From: JAMXLO01 sp963776505
Lineage (GTDB): Bacteria > Pseudomonadota > Alphaproteobacteria > Acetobacterales > Acetobacteraceae
Reading direction: 5' to 3'
Length of the DNA: 64,000 bases
Assembly (NCBI GenBank): GCA_963776505.1
Contig: CAVZNH010000080.1
Coordinates: forward strand, 62,001-126,000
Made by a program: the position numbers and the translations under genes. Below are positions 29,051-38,659 of the stretch, one piece after another. The stretch's first letter is position 1. Every line of letters starts with the position of its first letter. The notes beneath the pieces were generated by a model. The model saw nothing but the letters and a program-made list of their open reading frames with translations, was not told the origin of the DNA and searched no databases.

Positions 29051-30531
29051 TCAGCCTCCCGCGCGAATTTGCGGCAACGCGTCGAATGCCGCCGCTCGCT
29101 CCAATGCCGCGCCGACGGCGAACAGCGTTTCCTCGTCGAACGGCTTGCCGATCACCTGCAGGCCGAGCGGCAGACCGTTGGCATCGAGGCCGCCGGCACC
29201 GAGATCGCCGGCACGCCTGCCAGATCGGCCGGACCGGTGAAGACGTCGTTCAGATACATCTGCACCGGATCATCCATATTCTCGCCCTGCGCGAATGCCG
29301 CCGAAGGTGCGGTGGGGGCAACCAGCGCGTCGACATGCGCGAACGCCTCGGTGAAGTCGCGCAGGATCAGCGCCCGCACCTTCTGCGCCCGAATATAGTA
29401 GGCGTCGTAATAGCCGGCCGACAGCACATAGGTGCCGATCAGAATGCGACGCCTGACCTCGGCACCAAACCCCGCCGCGCGCGTGCGTTCGTAGAGATCG
29501 CGCAGGTCTTCGCCGTTCTCGCGCAGGCCAAACCGTACGCCGTCATAGCGCGCCAGATTGGACGAAGCCTCGGCGGGCGCGACGATATAATAGGCCGGCA
29601 AGGCATACTTCGTGTGAGGCAGCGAAACATCGACGATCTCCGCGCCTGCGTCGCGCAGCCAGGTCAGTCCTTGCTGCCACAAGCTCTCGATCTCGCCTTG
29701 CATGCCGTCGACGCGATATTCGCGCGGCACACCGATGCGCATGCCCTTCACGCTGCGTGCGCACGCCGCCACGTAGTCAGGCACAGGAATGTCGGCGCTG
29801 GTTGAATCCTTCGGATCGTGTCCCGCCATGGAACCGAGCAGGATCGCGCAGTCCTGCACGGTGCGCGCGAAAGGCCCTGGATGATCGAGCGACGATGCGA
29901 ACGCCACCACGCCCCAGCGCGAGCAACGTCCATAGGTCGGCTTCAAACCGACGATGCCGCAGAACGACGCCGGCTGGCGGATCGAACCGCCGGTGTCGGT
30001 GCCGGTCGCGCCCATCGCCAGCCGCGCCGACACCGCGGCCGCCGAACCGCCGGACGAACCGCCGGGCACCAGCGCCGCGGTGGTGTCCTGCCGGCGCTGC
30101 CAGGGGTTCGTCACCGGGCCATAGGCCGAGGTCATGTTGGACGAGCCCATGGCGAACTCGTCCATGTTCGCCTTGCCGAGAAAGATCGCGCCGTCGCGCA
30201 GCAGGTTGGCGCTGACGGTGCTCTCATACGGCGGCACGAACGGCCCAAGAATGCGGCTGCCGGCGGTGGTGCGCACGCCCTCGGTGCAGAACAGGTCCTT
30301 GATCGCCAGCGGAATGCCGGTGAGCGGCGCGAACTCGCCGCGCGCCAGTGCCGCATCCGCCGTGTCGGCTTGCGCCAATGCGCGCTCGCCGGTCACCGTG
30401 ATGAAGGCATTGAGCCGCGGATTGAGGGCATCGATCGCCGCGAGATGCGCCTCGGTCAGTTCGCGCGCGGTGAAATCGTGCGCCCGCAGCCCGTCGCGCG
30501 CCGCCGCGATGGTGAGGTCGGTGAGGCTCAC
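29051..30531 (-). CDS. gatA: Asp/Glu-tRNA amidotransferase subunit A (one frameshift near C-terminus)
   Basis: GatA is the amidase subunit that releases ammonia from glutamine for GatB. The Ser-cisSer-Lys triad is visible: K78 in PLAIKDLF, S159 in PGGSSGGSA and S183 in GTDTGGSIRQPA. The start is a GTG (30529-30531) that overlaps the gatC stop as GTGA. Near 29193 a G is missing (GCGGCCTCGAT instead of GCGGGCCTCGAT); restoring it continues the frame through GLDANGLPLGLQVIGKPF to the TGA at 29051, giving 493 residues. The break is very probably a sequencing error because the gene is essential in organisms using this route. Confidence 0.95.
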
Positions 30532-30815
30532 TCGACCACCTTCGGGACGACGAAGAAATCGCCCGCCCGCTCCGGCGCGTTGGCCAGCACCTTGTCGGGG
30601 TAGCCGCCGTCGGTCACCACGTCCTCGCGCATCTTCAGTGCCATCTGCTGCGCGCCGGTCAGCGGCTCGACGCCATCGACGTTCACCTCGTTGAGCTGCT
30701 CGATCCAGCCCAGGATGCCGTTCAGTTCGGCCGCCAGCGTGGCAAGCTCGGCGTCCTCGACGTGGATGCGGGCGAGCGTGGCGATGCGGCGAATGGTCGC
30801 GGGTTCGAGCGACAT
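30528..30815 (-). CDS. gatC: Asp/Glu-tRNA amidotransferase subunit C
   Basis: The 95-residue GatC stabilises the GatA-GatB complex. It reads MSLEPATIRRIATLARIHVEDAELATLAAEL, NGILGWIEQLNEVNVDGVEPL, and ends REDVVTDGGYPDKVLANAPER then FFVVPKVVE, all standard for the family. The ATG at 30815 is chosen over upstream in-frame codons because it matches the family start and follows GAGAG. It heads the gatC-gatA-gatB operon and diverges from ruvX. Confidence 0.95.
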   Translation of the reverse strand: MSLEPATIRRIATLARIHVEDAELATLAAELNGILGWIEQLNEVNVDGVEPLTGAQQMALKMREDVVTDGGYPDKVLANAPERAGDFFVVPKVVE

Positions 30816-30865
30816 GACAGAGAGACCTTTTTCGGCTGGCAGAGCTGGGACCATAAGCACGCGGC

Positions 30866-31327
30866 ATGCCGGTATTCAACCTACGCGACCTGCGCGCCGC
30901 ACTGGCGCGCAATCAACGGCTGATCGGGCTCGATCCGGGCAGCCGCACGATCGGCGTGGCGCTGTCGGATGTCGGCCTGTCGCTGGCGTCGCCCTATGGC
31001 AGCGTCAAGCGAGGCAAGCTGCGTGACACTGCGGCCGAGATCGTCGCCATCGCCCGCAAGGAAGGCGCCGGCGGTCTGGTGGTAGGACTGCCGTTATCGA
31101 TGGACGGGTCGGTGGGGCCGGCGGCCCAGGCGGCGCGGGACTGGGCGCTGGCGCTGGCCGACGCGACCCAGTTGCCGGTCGCACTGTGGGACGAGCGACT
31201 GTCGACCGCGGCGGTCAATCGCTTCCTGGTCGGCGAGGCTGATCTCAGCCGCCGCAAACGCGCCGCGGCGGTTGACCGGATGGCGGCCGCCTGGATGCTC
31301 CAGGCGGCGCTTGACGCCAGCCGATGA
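30866..31327 (+). CDS. ruvX: Holliday junction resolvase-like protein RuvX (YqgF)
   Basis: This 153-residue RNase H-fold protein has GLDPGSRTIGVALSD (first catalytic Asp), GGLVVGLPLSMDGSVGPAAQ, and VALWDERLSTAAVNRFL (Glu). RuvX/YqgF is a conserved nuclease linked to 16S rRNA 5' processing and to Holliday-junction resolution. It is divergent from gatC, a common arrangement in alphaproteobacteria. Length is normal and the frame is intact. Confidence 0.93.
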   Translation: MPVFNLRDLRAALARNQRLIGLDPGSRTIGVALSDVGLSLASPYGSVKRGKLRDTAAEIVAIARKEGAGGLVVGLPLSMDGSVGPAAQAARDWALALADATQLPVALWDERLSTAAVNRFLVGEADLSRRKRAAAVDRMAAAWMLQAALDASR

Positions 31328-31336
31328 ACGCGCGGG

Positions 31337-31723
31337 TCACGGCCGCTGCACCAGTTCGATCATGTAGCCGTCCGGATCCTTGACGAAGGCGATGATGGTG
31401 GTGCCGAACTTCACTGGACCGGCCGGGCGGGTGACTGTGCCGCCGGCCTTGGCCGCGATATCGCACGCTGCTGCCACGTCGGGCACGCCGATCGCCAGAT
31501 GGCCGAAGGCGCCGCCCATCTCGTACTTCTCGACGCCATAGTTGTAGGTCAGCTCGATCGCCGTATTGCTGTCCTCGTCGCCGTAGCCGACGAAGGCCAA
31601 GGTGTACTTGCCGTCCGGCACGTCCCGCCGGCGCAATTCCTTCATGCCGAATGCCTTTGAATAGAATCCGATGCTGCGATCCAGGTCGCCGACGCGCAGC
31701 ATGGTGTGCAGATAGCGGCTCAT
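31337..31723 (-). CDS. gloA: Lactoylglutathione lyase (glyoxalase I)
   Basis: This 128-residue protein of the VOC fold reads YLHTMLRVGDLDRSIGFYSKAFGM (metal His), DEDSNTAIELTYNYG (metal Glu), GGAFGHLAIGV (metal His) and KDPDGYMIELVQ (metal Glu). These are the four metal ligands of glyoxalase I, which isomerises the methylglyoxal-glutathione adduct. Its start overlaps the lpxI stop by four bases (ATGA), so it ends the lipid A operon as a co-transcribed passenger. Confidence 0.93.
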   Translation of the reverse strand: MSRYLHTMLRVGDLDRSIGFYSKAFGMKELRRRDVPDGKYTLAFVGYGDEDSNTAIELTYNYGVEKYEMGGAFGHLAIGVPDVAAACDIAAKAGGTVTRPAGPVKFGTTIIAFVKDPDGYMIELVQRP

Positions 31724-32577
31724 GTGTTCTCTCCCCTCTCGGACAGCTCATCCGGACTCAGACCCAACAGAAACAGCCCGGCCTCGTCCGCCGCTGCGAT
31801 CGCGGCGTCGCGCTCCGCCAGAATGGTACCTCCGGCCTCGAAGGCAACCCCCCGCAGACCGGCCGCCGTCGCACCGCGCAACGTCTCGGGTCCGATGGTG
31901 GGCAGATCGGTGCGGCGATCCTGCCCTGGCTTGACCAGCTTCACGAGCACACCACCGCGTCCCGGCCGCGCCAATGACGCGCAGCGCGCCAGCATCGCGT
32001 CGGTGCCCTCGGCCGCCTCGACCGCCAGCACGATCCCCTGCTGTACCACGCAGCCCTGCCCGACATCGATCGCACCGAGCGCTTTGGCAACGGCGATGCC
32101 GCGGCGAATGTCCGCCATTGCCACCGCATCGGGGGCAGCCTGGGACAGCCTCCCAGCGGGACCCAGCGCCTCGTTCAGGATCTCGTGGGCGCCGAGTACG
32201 CGGAATCCCTCCTCGGCGAGGATCCTGATGACAGCAGCCAGCAGGCCATCATCACCGGCGAATGCGGCGCGACCGATGCGGGCCAGAATACGGGCGGCCT
32301 CGGCATCCGGCCGCAGATCGAGCAGCGAGGGCCGCCGTACCGGCCCGACCAGAACGAGATCCTGGCAGCCGTGCTCGCGCAGCGCTGCAATGATCCGGCC
32401 GGCGGCAAGAATGCGCACCATCTCGTGCGGCCAGGGCGCGAGCACCGCCGGCTCGGCGAAGCCCTCCAACCCGACCAGGAACACACGGCGCCCGGCCGCC
32501 CGCGCCGCAGCCGCCACCTGACCCGGCAACTGTCCTCCGCCCGCGACGATGCCGAGAACCCGGCGCTCCGCCGCCAC
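31720..32577 (-). CDS. lpxI: UDP-2,3-diacylglucosamine pyrophosphatase LpxI
   Basis: The 285-residue LpxI hydrolyses UDP-2,3-diacylglucosamine to lipid X in lipid A synthesis, replacing LpxH in many alphaproteobacteria. Seen are LGIVAGGGQLPGQVA at the N-terminus, VLVGPVRRPSLLDLRPD, GDDGLLAAVIRILAEEGF, and the C-terminal DUF1009 pattern VLAVEAAEGTDAML, GVLVKLVKPGQDRRTDLPTIG, FEAGGTILAERDA. It begins three bases after lpxA ends. Confidence 0.94.
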   Translation of the reverse strand: MAAERRVLGIVAGGGQLPGQVAAAARAAGRRVFLVGLEGFAEPAVLAPWPHEMVRILAAGRIIAALREHGCQDLVLVGPVRRPSLLDLRPDAEAARILARIGRAAFAGDDGLLAAVIRILAEEGFRVLGAHEILNEALGPAGRLSQAAPDAVAMADIRRGIAVAKALGAIDVGQGCVVQQGIVLAVEAAEGTDAMLARCASLARPGRGGVLVKLVKPGQDRRTDLPTIGPETLRGATAAGLRGVAFEAGGTILAERDAAIAAADEAGLFLLGLSPDELSERGENT

Positions 32578-32580
32578 CGG

Positions 32581-33405
32581 CTATTCCGCGCGGATCAGGC
32601 CCCGGTGGCTTGGCGCGTCGATGAACGCCAGGACCTCGGCCACCAGCGCCTCGTCGCCGTAGTGCGCACGCGCGGCGGCGAGCCGTTGCGCAAACACGCC
32701 CTCGCGCCGGAACAGGTCGCGGAAGGCATTGTGCAGCAACTGGATCTGCGCCTTGTCGAAGCCGCGACGCTTCAGGCCGACGACGTTCAGTCCTGCCAGC
32801 CGAGCACGATTGCCGATCACGCTGCCGAACGGGATAACGTCTCCCTCGACGCCAGACACGCCGCCGATCATCGCCGCGCGGCCGATGCGCACGAACTGGT
32901 GGATCGCCGCCGCGCCGCCGATCACCGCATGGTCCGCGATCGATACATGGCCACCCATGACCACGTTGTTGGCGACAATCACATTGTCGCCCAGCGTGCA
33001 GTCATGCGCGACATGTGCCACCGCCATCAGCAGGCAGTCGGCGCCCACCCGCGTAATGCCCTTGCCGGAGACGCTGCCACGATGGATCGTGCAGTGCTCG
33101 CGAACCTGGGTGCGGGCGCCGATCTCGCAGCGCGTCGGCTGGCCGGCATATTTCAGATCCTGCGGCGCGAGCCCGACGGTGCAGAACGGATACAGCACCA
33201 CGTCGGGACCGATCCGGGTATGCCCATCCACAACAACATGTGACACCAGTTGGGCGCGATCCTCGATGACCGCGTCGGCACCGACCGTGCAGTAGGGACC
33301 GATCCGCACGCCCCTGCCCAACTCGGCACCACGCGCGACGAGTGCCGTCGGATGGACGACAGCACCAACCGGCCGCAGCGCAATCGTGTCGGGCATGGCA
33401 TCCAT
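32581..33405 (-). CDS. lpxA: UDP-N-acetylglucosamine acyltransferase LpxA
   Basis: LpxA adds the 3-OH acyl chain to UDP-GlcNAc, the first step of lipid A synthesis, in the cytoplasm. The protein (about 274 residues) is a left-handed beta-helix with hexapeptide repeats: VHPTALVARGAELGRGVRIGP, GDNVIVANNVVMGGHVSIAD, plus the active-site His in MAVAHVAHDCTLG and the helical C-terminus RRGFDKAQIQLLHNAFR. In-frame ATGs at 33420, 33405 and 33396 are possible; I use the middle one. Confidence 0.94.
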   Translation of the reverse strand: MDAMPDTIALRPVGAVVHPTALVARGAELGRGVRIGPYCTVGADAVIEDRAQLVSHVVVDGHTRIGPDVVLYPFCTVGLAPQDLKYAGQPTRCEIGARTQVREHCTIHRGSVSGKGITRVGADCLLMAVAHVAHDCTLGDNVIVANNVVMGGHVSIADHAVIGGAAAIHQFVRIGRAAMIGGVSGVEGDVIPFGSVIGNRARLAGLNVVGLKRRGFDKAQIQLLHNAFRDLFRREGVFAQRLAAARAHYGDEALVAEVLAFIDAPSHRGLIRAE

Positions 33406-33551
33406 TCTGGCGTGTCTCACTGGCAGGAACGACTGCGGAAGCTAGACCGGGGCACTTCGCGGACCAACTCAATCATTGTTGCCCCATATTTCCATGATCA
33501 GCTTGTAACCGCTTGTTTCACCGAAGATTTTGGCGCGATTGCGGCAGCGCA

Positions 33552-34046
33552 TCAGGACGGCGGGGTGCGATCCATGATCATCGCCGCATAGGTTGCCTCG
33601 GCCACCGACACCCCATCCACCCGAGCGACGGCGTGGAACTTCCAGACGTTGCCGCGATTGCGTTCTTTGGTCACGTGGATACGCAACTGGTCGCCTGGTA
33701 CCACCGGTCGGCGGAACTTGGCGCCCTCAATGGACATGAAATACACCAGCTTGCCGGCAGCATCGGGGCCTAGCGTCTCCACCACCAGTACCGCGGCGGT
33801 CTGCGCCATACTCTCGATGATCAACACGCCCGGCATCACGGGATGGTCCGGGAAATGGCCCGCGAAGAACAACTCATTGACCGAAACGTTCTTGATGCCG
33901 ATAGCGGAACGATTATGCACGACGTCAACCACCCGATCGATCAGCAGAAACGGATAGCGGTGCGGAATCGCGTGCATGATGCGCGCGATATCGACCACGT
34001 CGATCGTGGCGTCGGACGAAACTGCCTCAGTTGCGGGCAAATCCAT
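33552..34046 (-). CDS. fabZ: 3-hydroxyacyl-ACP dehydratase FabZ
   Basis: The 164-residue hot-dog-fold enzyme dehydrates 3-hydroxyacyl-ACP in fatty acid elongation. Visible are IPHRYPFLLIDRVV, the catalytic His in FAGHFPDHPVMPG (H64) and Glu in LIIESMAQTAAVL (E78), and GDQLRIHVTKERNRGNVWKF. Between lpxD and lpxA it supplies and balances hydroxyacyl chains for lipid A. About 145 bases without a gene separate it from lpxA. Confidence 0.96.
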   Translation of the reverse strand: MDLPATEAVSSDATIDVVDIARIMHAIPHRYPFLLIDRVVDVVHNRSAIGIKNVSVNELFFAGHFPDHPVMPGVLIIESMAQTAAVLVVETLGPDAAGKLVYFMSIEGAKFRRPVVPGDQLRIHVTKERNRGNVWKFHAVARVDGVSVAEATYAAMIMDRTPPS

Positions 34047-34051
34047 GACGC

Positions 34052-35128
34052 TCAGTCCGTATCTGTCTCCGTCCCCGCCGTCTTGTCCTTCGACCGTTTG
34101 GCGGTCGCCTCACGCACCAATCGCCGCAGCACGGCGACGTGGCGGAAGAACTCGCGCACCGGCTGTGCCGGGCTGCCAACCACATCTGCGCCGGGCGGCA
34201 CATCCGACATGACGCCGGCCTGCGCCCCGATACGCGCGCGGCGCCCGATCCGCAGATGACCCGTAAGACCCGCCTGGCCACCGACCATGACGTGATCTTC
34301 CAGGATCGTGGAACCGGAAATGCCAACTTGCGCAACGATCACGCAGCCGCGCCCAAGGCTGACGTTGTGCCCGATCTGCACCAGGTTGTCGAGGCGCGAA
34401 CCTGCCCCGATACGCGTGTCCCGCAGTGAGCCGCGATCGATGGTGGTGTTGGCGCCGACCTCCACATCATCCTCGAGCACCACACGGCCAAGTTGCGGCA
34501 CACTCAGATACTCCTTGCCGGTCGCTGCGAAGCCAAATCCGGCCTGGCCGATACGAGCGCCGGGATACACGACCACGCGGTCGCCAAGCAGCGCGTGGCT
34601 GAGCGAGGCGTGGGCGCCGATACGACAGTCAGCACCCAATACCACGCCGGCGCCGATGAAGGCGCCTGCATCGACGAGGCAGCGAGGCCCGATCTGAGCC
34701 CGCGCATTGATCACGGCCAGCGGTCCGATCTCCGCGTCTGGATCGATCGAAGCGTCAGCAGCCACAACGGCGGACGGATGCACACCAGGCCGCACCGGTG
34801 GCATTGGATGGAACAGTGCGGCAACGCGCGCCCAGGCAACGTAGGGTTCAGCCGCGGCAATGGCGACGGCGGTCGGCGGCACGCGGTCGGCCATGTCGGG
34901 ATGCACGATCGCAGCGCCGGCCCGCGTCTCGGCCAACGCAGCGGCATACTTGCGATTGTCGAGAAAGCTCACGTCGCCCGGCCCCGCCGTTTGCAGGGGT
35001 GCCACGCCAGTCAGCGTAAGGCTCCCCGGCGGCGCCTTCGTCTGCGCCGCATCGGAGACTGCCGCGAGACTATGCGGGCCGCTTCGGTCGAAGAACCGGG
35101 GATCTCCGGCGATCGGCGGCCAATCCAT
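34052..35128 (-). CDS. lpxD: UDP-3-O-acylglucosamine N-acyltransferase LpxD
   Basis: The 358-residue LpxD adds the N-linked hydroxyacyl chain in lipid A synthesis. It has the N-terminal uridine-binding domain (SLTLTGVAPLQTAGPGDVSFLDNRKY) and a left-handed beta-helix with hexapeptide repeats: IDPDAEIGPLAVINARAQIG, IGAGVVLGADCRIGAHASL, and TTIDRGSLRDTRIGAG followed by the active-site block LDNLVQIGHNVSLGRG (His). Its stop lies 5 bases before the fabZ ATG. Confidence 0.96.
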   Translation of the reverse strand: MDWPPIAGDPRFFDRSGPHSLAAVSDAAQTKAPPGSLTLTGVAPLQTAGPGDVSFLDNRKYAAALAETRAGAAIVHPDMADRVPPTAVAIAAAEPYVAWARVAALFHPMPPVRPGVHPSAVVAADASIDPDAEIGPLAVINARAQIGPRCLVDAGAFIGAGVVLGADCRIGAHASLSHALLGDRVVVYPGARIGQAGFGFAATGKEYLSVPQLGRVVLEDDVEVGANTTIDRGSLRDTRIGAGSRLDNLVQIGHNVSLGRGCVIVAQVGISGSTILEDHVMVGGQAGLTGHLRIGRRARIGAQAGVMSDVPPGADVVGSPAQPVREFFRHVAVLRRLVREATAKRSKDKTAGTETDTD

Positions 35129-35149
35129 GCGCGCGGTCCTGACGGCAGC

Positions 35150-36046
35150 TCAACGGTGCTGTTGCTGCGCTGCCGGAGGGGTGGCTGGCGGCTTCGCGGA
35201 GGGCTTGGCCGGGGATGTCGACGGCTGCTGCTCGCTTACCGGGGTGGCACCCTCCGCCGGCTTCATTGCCACCGGCGATACGCCATCCGGCGGGATCGTC
35301 ACTGCCGCAAGCACCTTGTTCAGGTCCTCGACGACCGCGGGTGTCAGGTCGAATTCGTTGACGGTCCCGAGGATCTGGGCGCGGTTCAGAACCAGGTTGA
35401 TGCCGCGGCTGATCGCCACCTGTTGCGTCACCATTTCGGTTGCGCGGTCGATCTGTGCCATCACGTACTGGCTGGCCTCCTGGATGATACGGTTGCGCTC
35501 GCCGAACACGCGCCGTGACTCGGCGATCCGGTCCTGGAGGTCCTTCTCACGGGTGCGGATCTGCTCCGGCGTGAGCTTGCTGCGCTCGTTGGCCAAGCCC
35601 TGACCCAGATCGCGCAGAGTAACCTGCTCTTTCTGGGCGTCCTCGTTCAGCTTTTGACGCCGTGAGACGAACTCCTTGTCCGCCTGCTGAAAGGCGGTGG
35701 AAGCCCGCATCACGTCTGCGACCGATAGCACGCCGACAATGGCGGCCGGCGGGGTTGGGCCTTTCGGAAGCGGGGGCACCTCGGGCGGCGGCGGAAGTTG
35801 CACCTGAACCTGCGGAGACTGCCCCTCGACGCCAGGCACGGCGCCTTCCGGCACGAGGCCGGCGCCCGGTGCCTCCCCAGGCTGCGCCGTGGGCGTCGGA
35901 CGTGGCGCGGCCGGCCGCGGCGCCGCGGCGCGTGGCTGGTTCGGGACGAACCATTGCTGATTCTGCTGCGCCGAGGTCTTCGGCGTGTAAGCCGACAGAG
36001 CGGCAGCCGCCAATGCGGCTGCCGCGAAGAAGCGGTATGATAACAC
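35150..36046 (-). CDS. OmpH/Skp-family periplasmic chaperone, unusually long
   Basis: This 298-residue protein has a signal sequence (1-22) and an OmpH/Skp core (about 100-230): VLSVADVMRASTAFQQADKEF, a long coiled coil RQKLNEDAQKEQVTLRDLGQG, then RIIQEASQYVMAQIDRATE and INLVLNRAQIL. Skp binds unfolded outer-membrane proteins for the Bam complex. Unusual are a Pro/Gln/Ala-rich segment of about 75 residues before the core and a Pro/Ala-rich C-tail, making it about 100 residues longer than typical Skp. Start is a GTG sharing one base with the bamA stop (TAGTG). Confidence 0.9.
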   Translation of the reverse strand: MLSYRFFAAAALAAAALSAYTPKTSAQQNQQWFVPNQPRAAAPRPAAPRPTPTAQPGEAPGAGLVPEGAVPGVEGQSPQVQVQLPPPPEVPPLPKGPTPPAAIVGVLSVADVMRASTAFQQADKEFVSRRQKLNEDAQKEQVTLRDLGQGLANERSKLTPEQIRTREKDLQDRIAESRRVFGERNRIIQEASQYVMAQIDRATEMVTQQVAISRGINLVLNRAQILGTVNEFDLTPAVVEDLNKVLAAVTIPPDGVSPVAMKPAEGATPVSEQQPSTSPAKPSAKPPATPPAAQQQHR

Positions 36047-38448
36047 TAGAACCTCGTACCAAAGCCGAAGCGGAAGATCTGCGTCTGGTCGTGCGGTTGC
36101 TTGATCACGAACGGGGTCAAGTCAACGTTTAGCAAACCGAACTGAGTATGCCAGGACAGCCCGACACCGATGCCAACACGCGGCGTCGGGGACGCAACGA
36201 TCACGCATGGCGCCCCAGTCGCCTCCCGGCAGGTCGACTGGTCCTGGAAGCTCGCCTGGGTCAGGCCGCCCACATCGACGAAGGCGCGACCGGACAGCCC
36301 AATGTCTGCCGAGATCGGCAGCGGATAGTGCAGTTCGGTCGACTGTGTCCAGATCATCCGACCTCCCACCGGGTCGCCAGTCACCGCATCGTGTGGACCC
36401 GCGCCACCGATCTGAAACCCGCGCAGGTTGTCGCCACCCAGGAAGAAGCGGTCGATGATCTGCTCCTGTTGCCCTTCGTTCCACAGGTAGCCGAAACTTC
36501 CCGTCACTGCGACGCCCCAATCACTGTTGCCGGTGAACCGGTCCAATGGGATGAAGTACTGGCCGTTGATGTTCGTGCGAACGAATTGTGCATTGCCGCC
36601 CAGGCCGGCGACGTCGTTGCCAAGCGAGACAAGATAGCCTGAGTGGGGATCGACCTTGCTGTCCCGATGGTCGTAGGTCATCGCCTGGCTTACCTGGGAG
36701 AGCAGCGTGTAGCCCTGCTCCTGCTTGATGAAGAAGCTGGCGTTGGTCGCGACGTTGAACACTGTTCGTCCGACCAGCGAGTAGCTCCAGACCTGGCGCA
36801 GATACTCATTGAAATCATAGCCAGCGCGGATATCAAAGCCAACACGCTTCTCGTCATACGGCTCGGTGCCGAGATAGTTGGTCTGGATCAGGAACACATC
36901 GCCGCCAGCGACCAGATTGCGGTCGAGGAAGTAGGGATCCGTGATCGATGCGGTGACCGAACTGCGCTTCTGTGCCAGCACGCCGTTGATGCCGGCGCTG
37001 ATACCGGTGCCGACCAGATTGCGCTCGCTCAGGCCGATATCGAGCAACGCGCCGGCATCCGTCGAGTAGCCGCCGCCGACCGTGAGTTCGCCGGTTGCCT
37101 TTTCCTCGACCGAGGCGGTCAGCACTGCCTTGTCCGGCGTCGATCCAGGCGTGGTGTTGATTTGGACATTGTTGAAGTAGTTGAGGTCCTGCAGCCGCTG
37201 CCGCGACCGGCGCACCGCCTCAGCGCTGAACGCGTCGCCCTCGGCCAAGCGGAACTCTCGGCGGATCACCTTGTCCTTGGTGCGTGTGTTGCCGACGATA
37301 TCGATCCGCTCGACATAGACACGCGGGCCTTCGCCCACATCGAAGATCAGGTCGACGGTGTGCTTCGCGGGGTCGCGGACAATCCGCGGTTTCACCTCGA
37401 CGAAGGCATAGCCGCGATTGTGAACATCGAGTTCCATCGCATCGACGCTGCGGCCGACGGCATCGCCATCATACCAATCGCCCGAGTCGATCTGCAGATT
37501 GCCCCGCAAAGCGTCTCCGTTGAGGTTGCGCAGCTGCGAGTTGATGGTGATCTTGCCGACCTTGAAGCGATCGCCCTCGCTGATCGTGAAGGTGAGGAAG
37601 AAACCGGAGCGATCGGGCGCCAGCTCGGATTTCGCGTCCTTCACCTCGAAATCGATGTAGCCGTTCTTCAGATAGAAGCGCCGCAGCAATTCCTTATCGA
37701 AGTTCAACCGCTCCGGAGCGTATTCGTCGGACGTGGAGAGAAAACGCCACCAACGTTCCTCGCGGCTGTTGATCACCTCGGACAGCCGGTCCTCGCTGAA
37801 TTCATGGTTCCCGACGAACACGATCTTGCTGATCAGCGTCACGCTGCCATCGTTGATCTGGTAGACCACGTCGACACGGTTCTCACCGAGCCGAATGACC
37901 TGCGGATCGACCCGCGCATTGTAATAGCCGCGCCTGGCGTACAGATCGAGGATGTGCTGGCGGTCCTGCTCCGCCAGCGCCGGCGTGAACACGGCGCGCG
38001 GCTTGAGCTGCATCTCCGGACGAAGCTGATCGTCGGTCAACTTGTGATTGCCCTCGAAGGCGACGCGGTTGACCAACGGATTCTCGACCACGCGCACCAC
38101 CAGCGTGTCGCCGTCGCGATTGAGCCGGACATCCTGAAAGAGGCCGGTCGCGTAGAGGGTCTTCAGGCTGCGATCCAGCCGGTCAGGATCGAACGGATCG
38201 CCTGGCTGTACCAGCATGTAGGAGAGGATCGTCCCGGTCTCGATTCGCTGATTGCCCTCGACCTTGATCGTGGCGATCGTGCCACCGGCGCGCACGGCAC
38301 CAGGCGCCGGCGCAGTCCGCGCGGCTGGCGGCGGCGCAGCCCGGCCAGCTGACGGGGGGGCGACTCGCGTCTGCGCCAGCGCAGAACTGGCGAACAACAA
38401 TGGCAAAAGGCACACGGCCACCCACCGTGCGGCGCGGGTACGAATCAA
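36046..38448 (-). CDS. bamA: Outer-membrane protein assembly factor BamA
   Basis: The 800-residue BamA folds beta-barrel proteins into the outer membrane. A signal sequence (about 1-25) and an Ala/Pro-rich linker are followed by five POTRA domains (about 55-390: IKVEGNQRIETGTILSYM, VAFEGNHKLTDDQLRPEM, IVFVGNHEFSEDRLSEVI, DIVGNTRTKDKVIRREF) and a 16-strand barrel with the conserved FFLGGDNLRGFQIGGAGP and a C-terminal Phe (RFGFGTRF). The start is TTG, chosen because GGAGGGAGG stands right upstream. It heads the bamA-skp-lpxD-fabZ-lpxA-lpxI operon. Confidence 0.97.
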   Translation of the reverse strand: MIRTRAARWVAVCLLPLLFASSALAQTRVAPPSAGRAAPPPAARTAPAPGAVRAGGTIATIKVEGNQRIETGTILSYMLVQPGDPFDPDRLDRSLKTLYATGLFQDVRLNRDGDTLVVRVVENPLVNRVAFEGNHKLTDDQLRPEMQLKPRAVFTPALAEQDRQHILDLYARRGYYNARVDPQVIRLGENRVDVVYQINDGSVTLISKIVFVGNHEFSEDRLSEVINSREERWWRFLSTSDEYAPERLNFDKELLRRFYLKNGYIDFEVKDAKSELAPDRSGFFLTFTISEGDRFKVGKITINSQLRNLNGDALRGNLQIDSGDWYDGDAVGRSVDAMELDVHNRGYAFVEVKPRIVRDPAKHTVDLIFDVGEGPRVYVERIDIVGNTRTKDKVIRREFRLAEGDAFSAEAVRRSRQRLQDLNYFNNVQINTTPGSTPDKAVLTASVEEKATGELTVGGGYSTDAGALLDIGLSERNLVGTGISAGINGVLAQKRSSVTASITDPYFLDRNLVAGGDVFLIQTNYLGTEPYDEKRVGFDIRAGYDFNEYLRQVWSYSLVGRTVFNVATNASFFIKQEQGYTLLSQVSQAMTYDHRDSKVDPHSGYLVSLGNDVAGLGGNAQFVRTNINGQYFIPLDRFTGNSDWGVAVTGSFGYLWNEGQQEQIIDRFFLGGDNLRGFQIGGAGPHDAVTGDPVGGRMIWTQSTELHYPLPISADIGLSGRAFVDVGGLTQASFQDQSTCREATGAPCVIVASPTPRVGIGVGLSWHTQFGLLNVDLTPFVIKQPHDQTQIFRFGFGTRF

Positions 38449-38659
38449 ACGCCTCCCTCCTCAGCGATGCGCCATAACAGGATCGCGCCGGGCAACCTAA
38501 ACTCAACTTCGCGGTCACGAGAATACCGCCTGCGGCTGGCGAGTGCGAATGGCGCCAACAAGACCTGGACGGCACCCCGGTTGCGGACCAGCGACAACTC
38601 CCACAGGATAGGCATGGCGCCGGGGCGCCCGCCGGGACGAACGTTAATGGAGAGACCGA

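Noticed and set aside
36643..38352. 569-aa rightward ORF opposite bamA
   Set aside because: It is antisense to POTRA domains of bamA, with no start signal or motif; shadow ORF.
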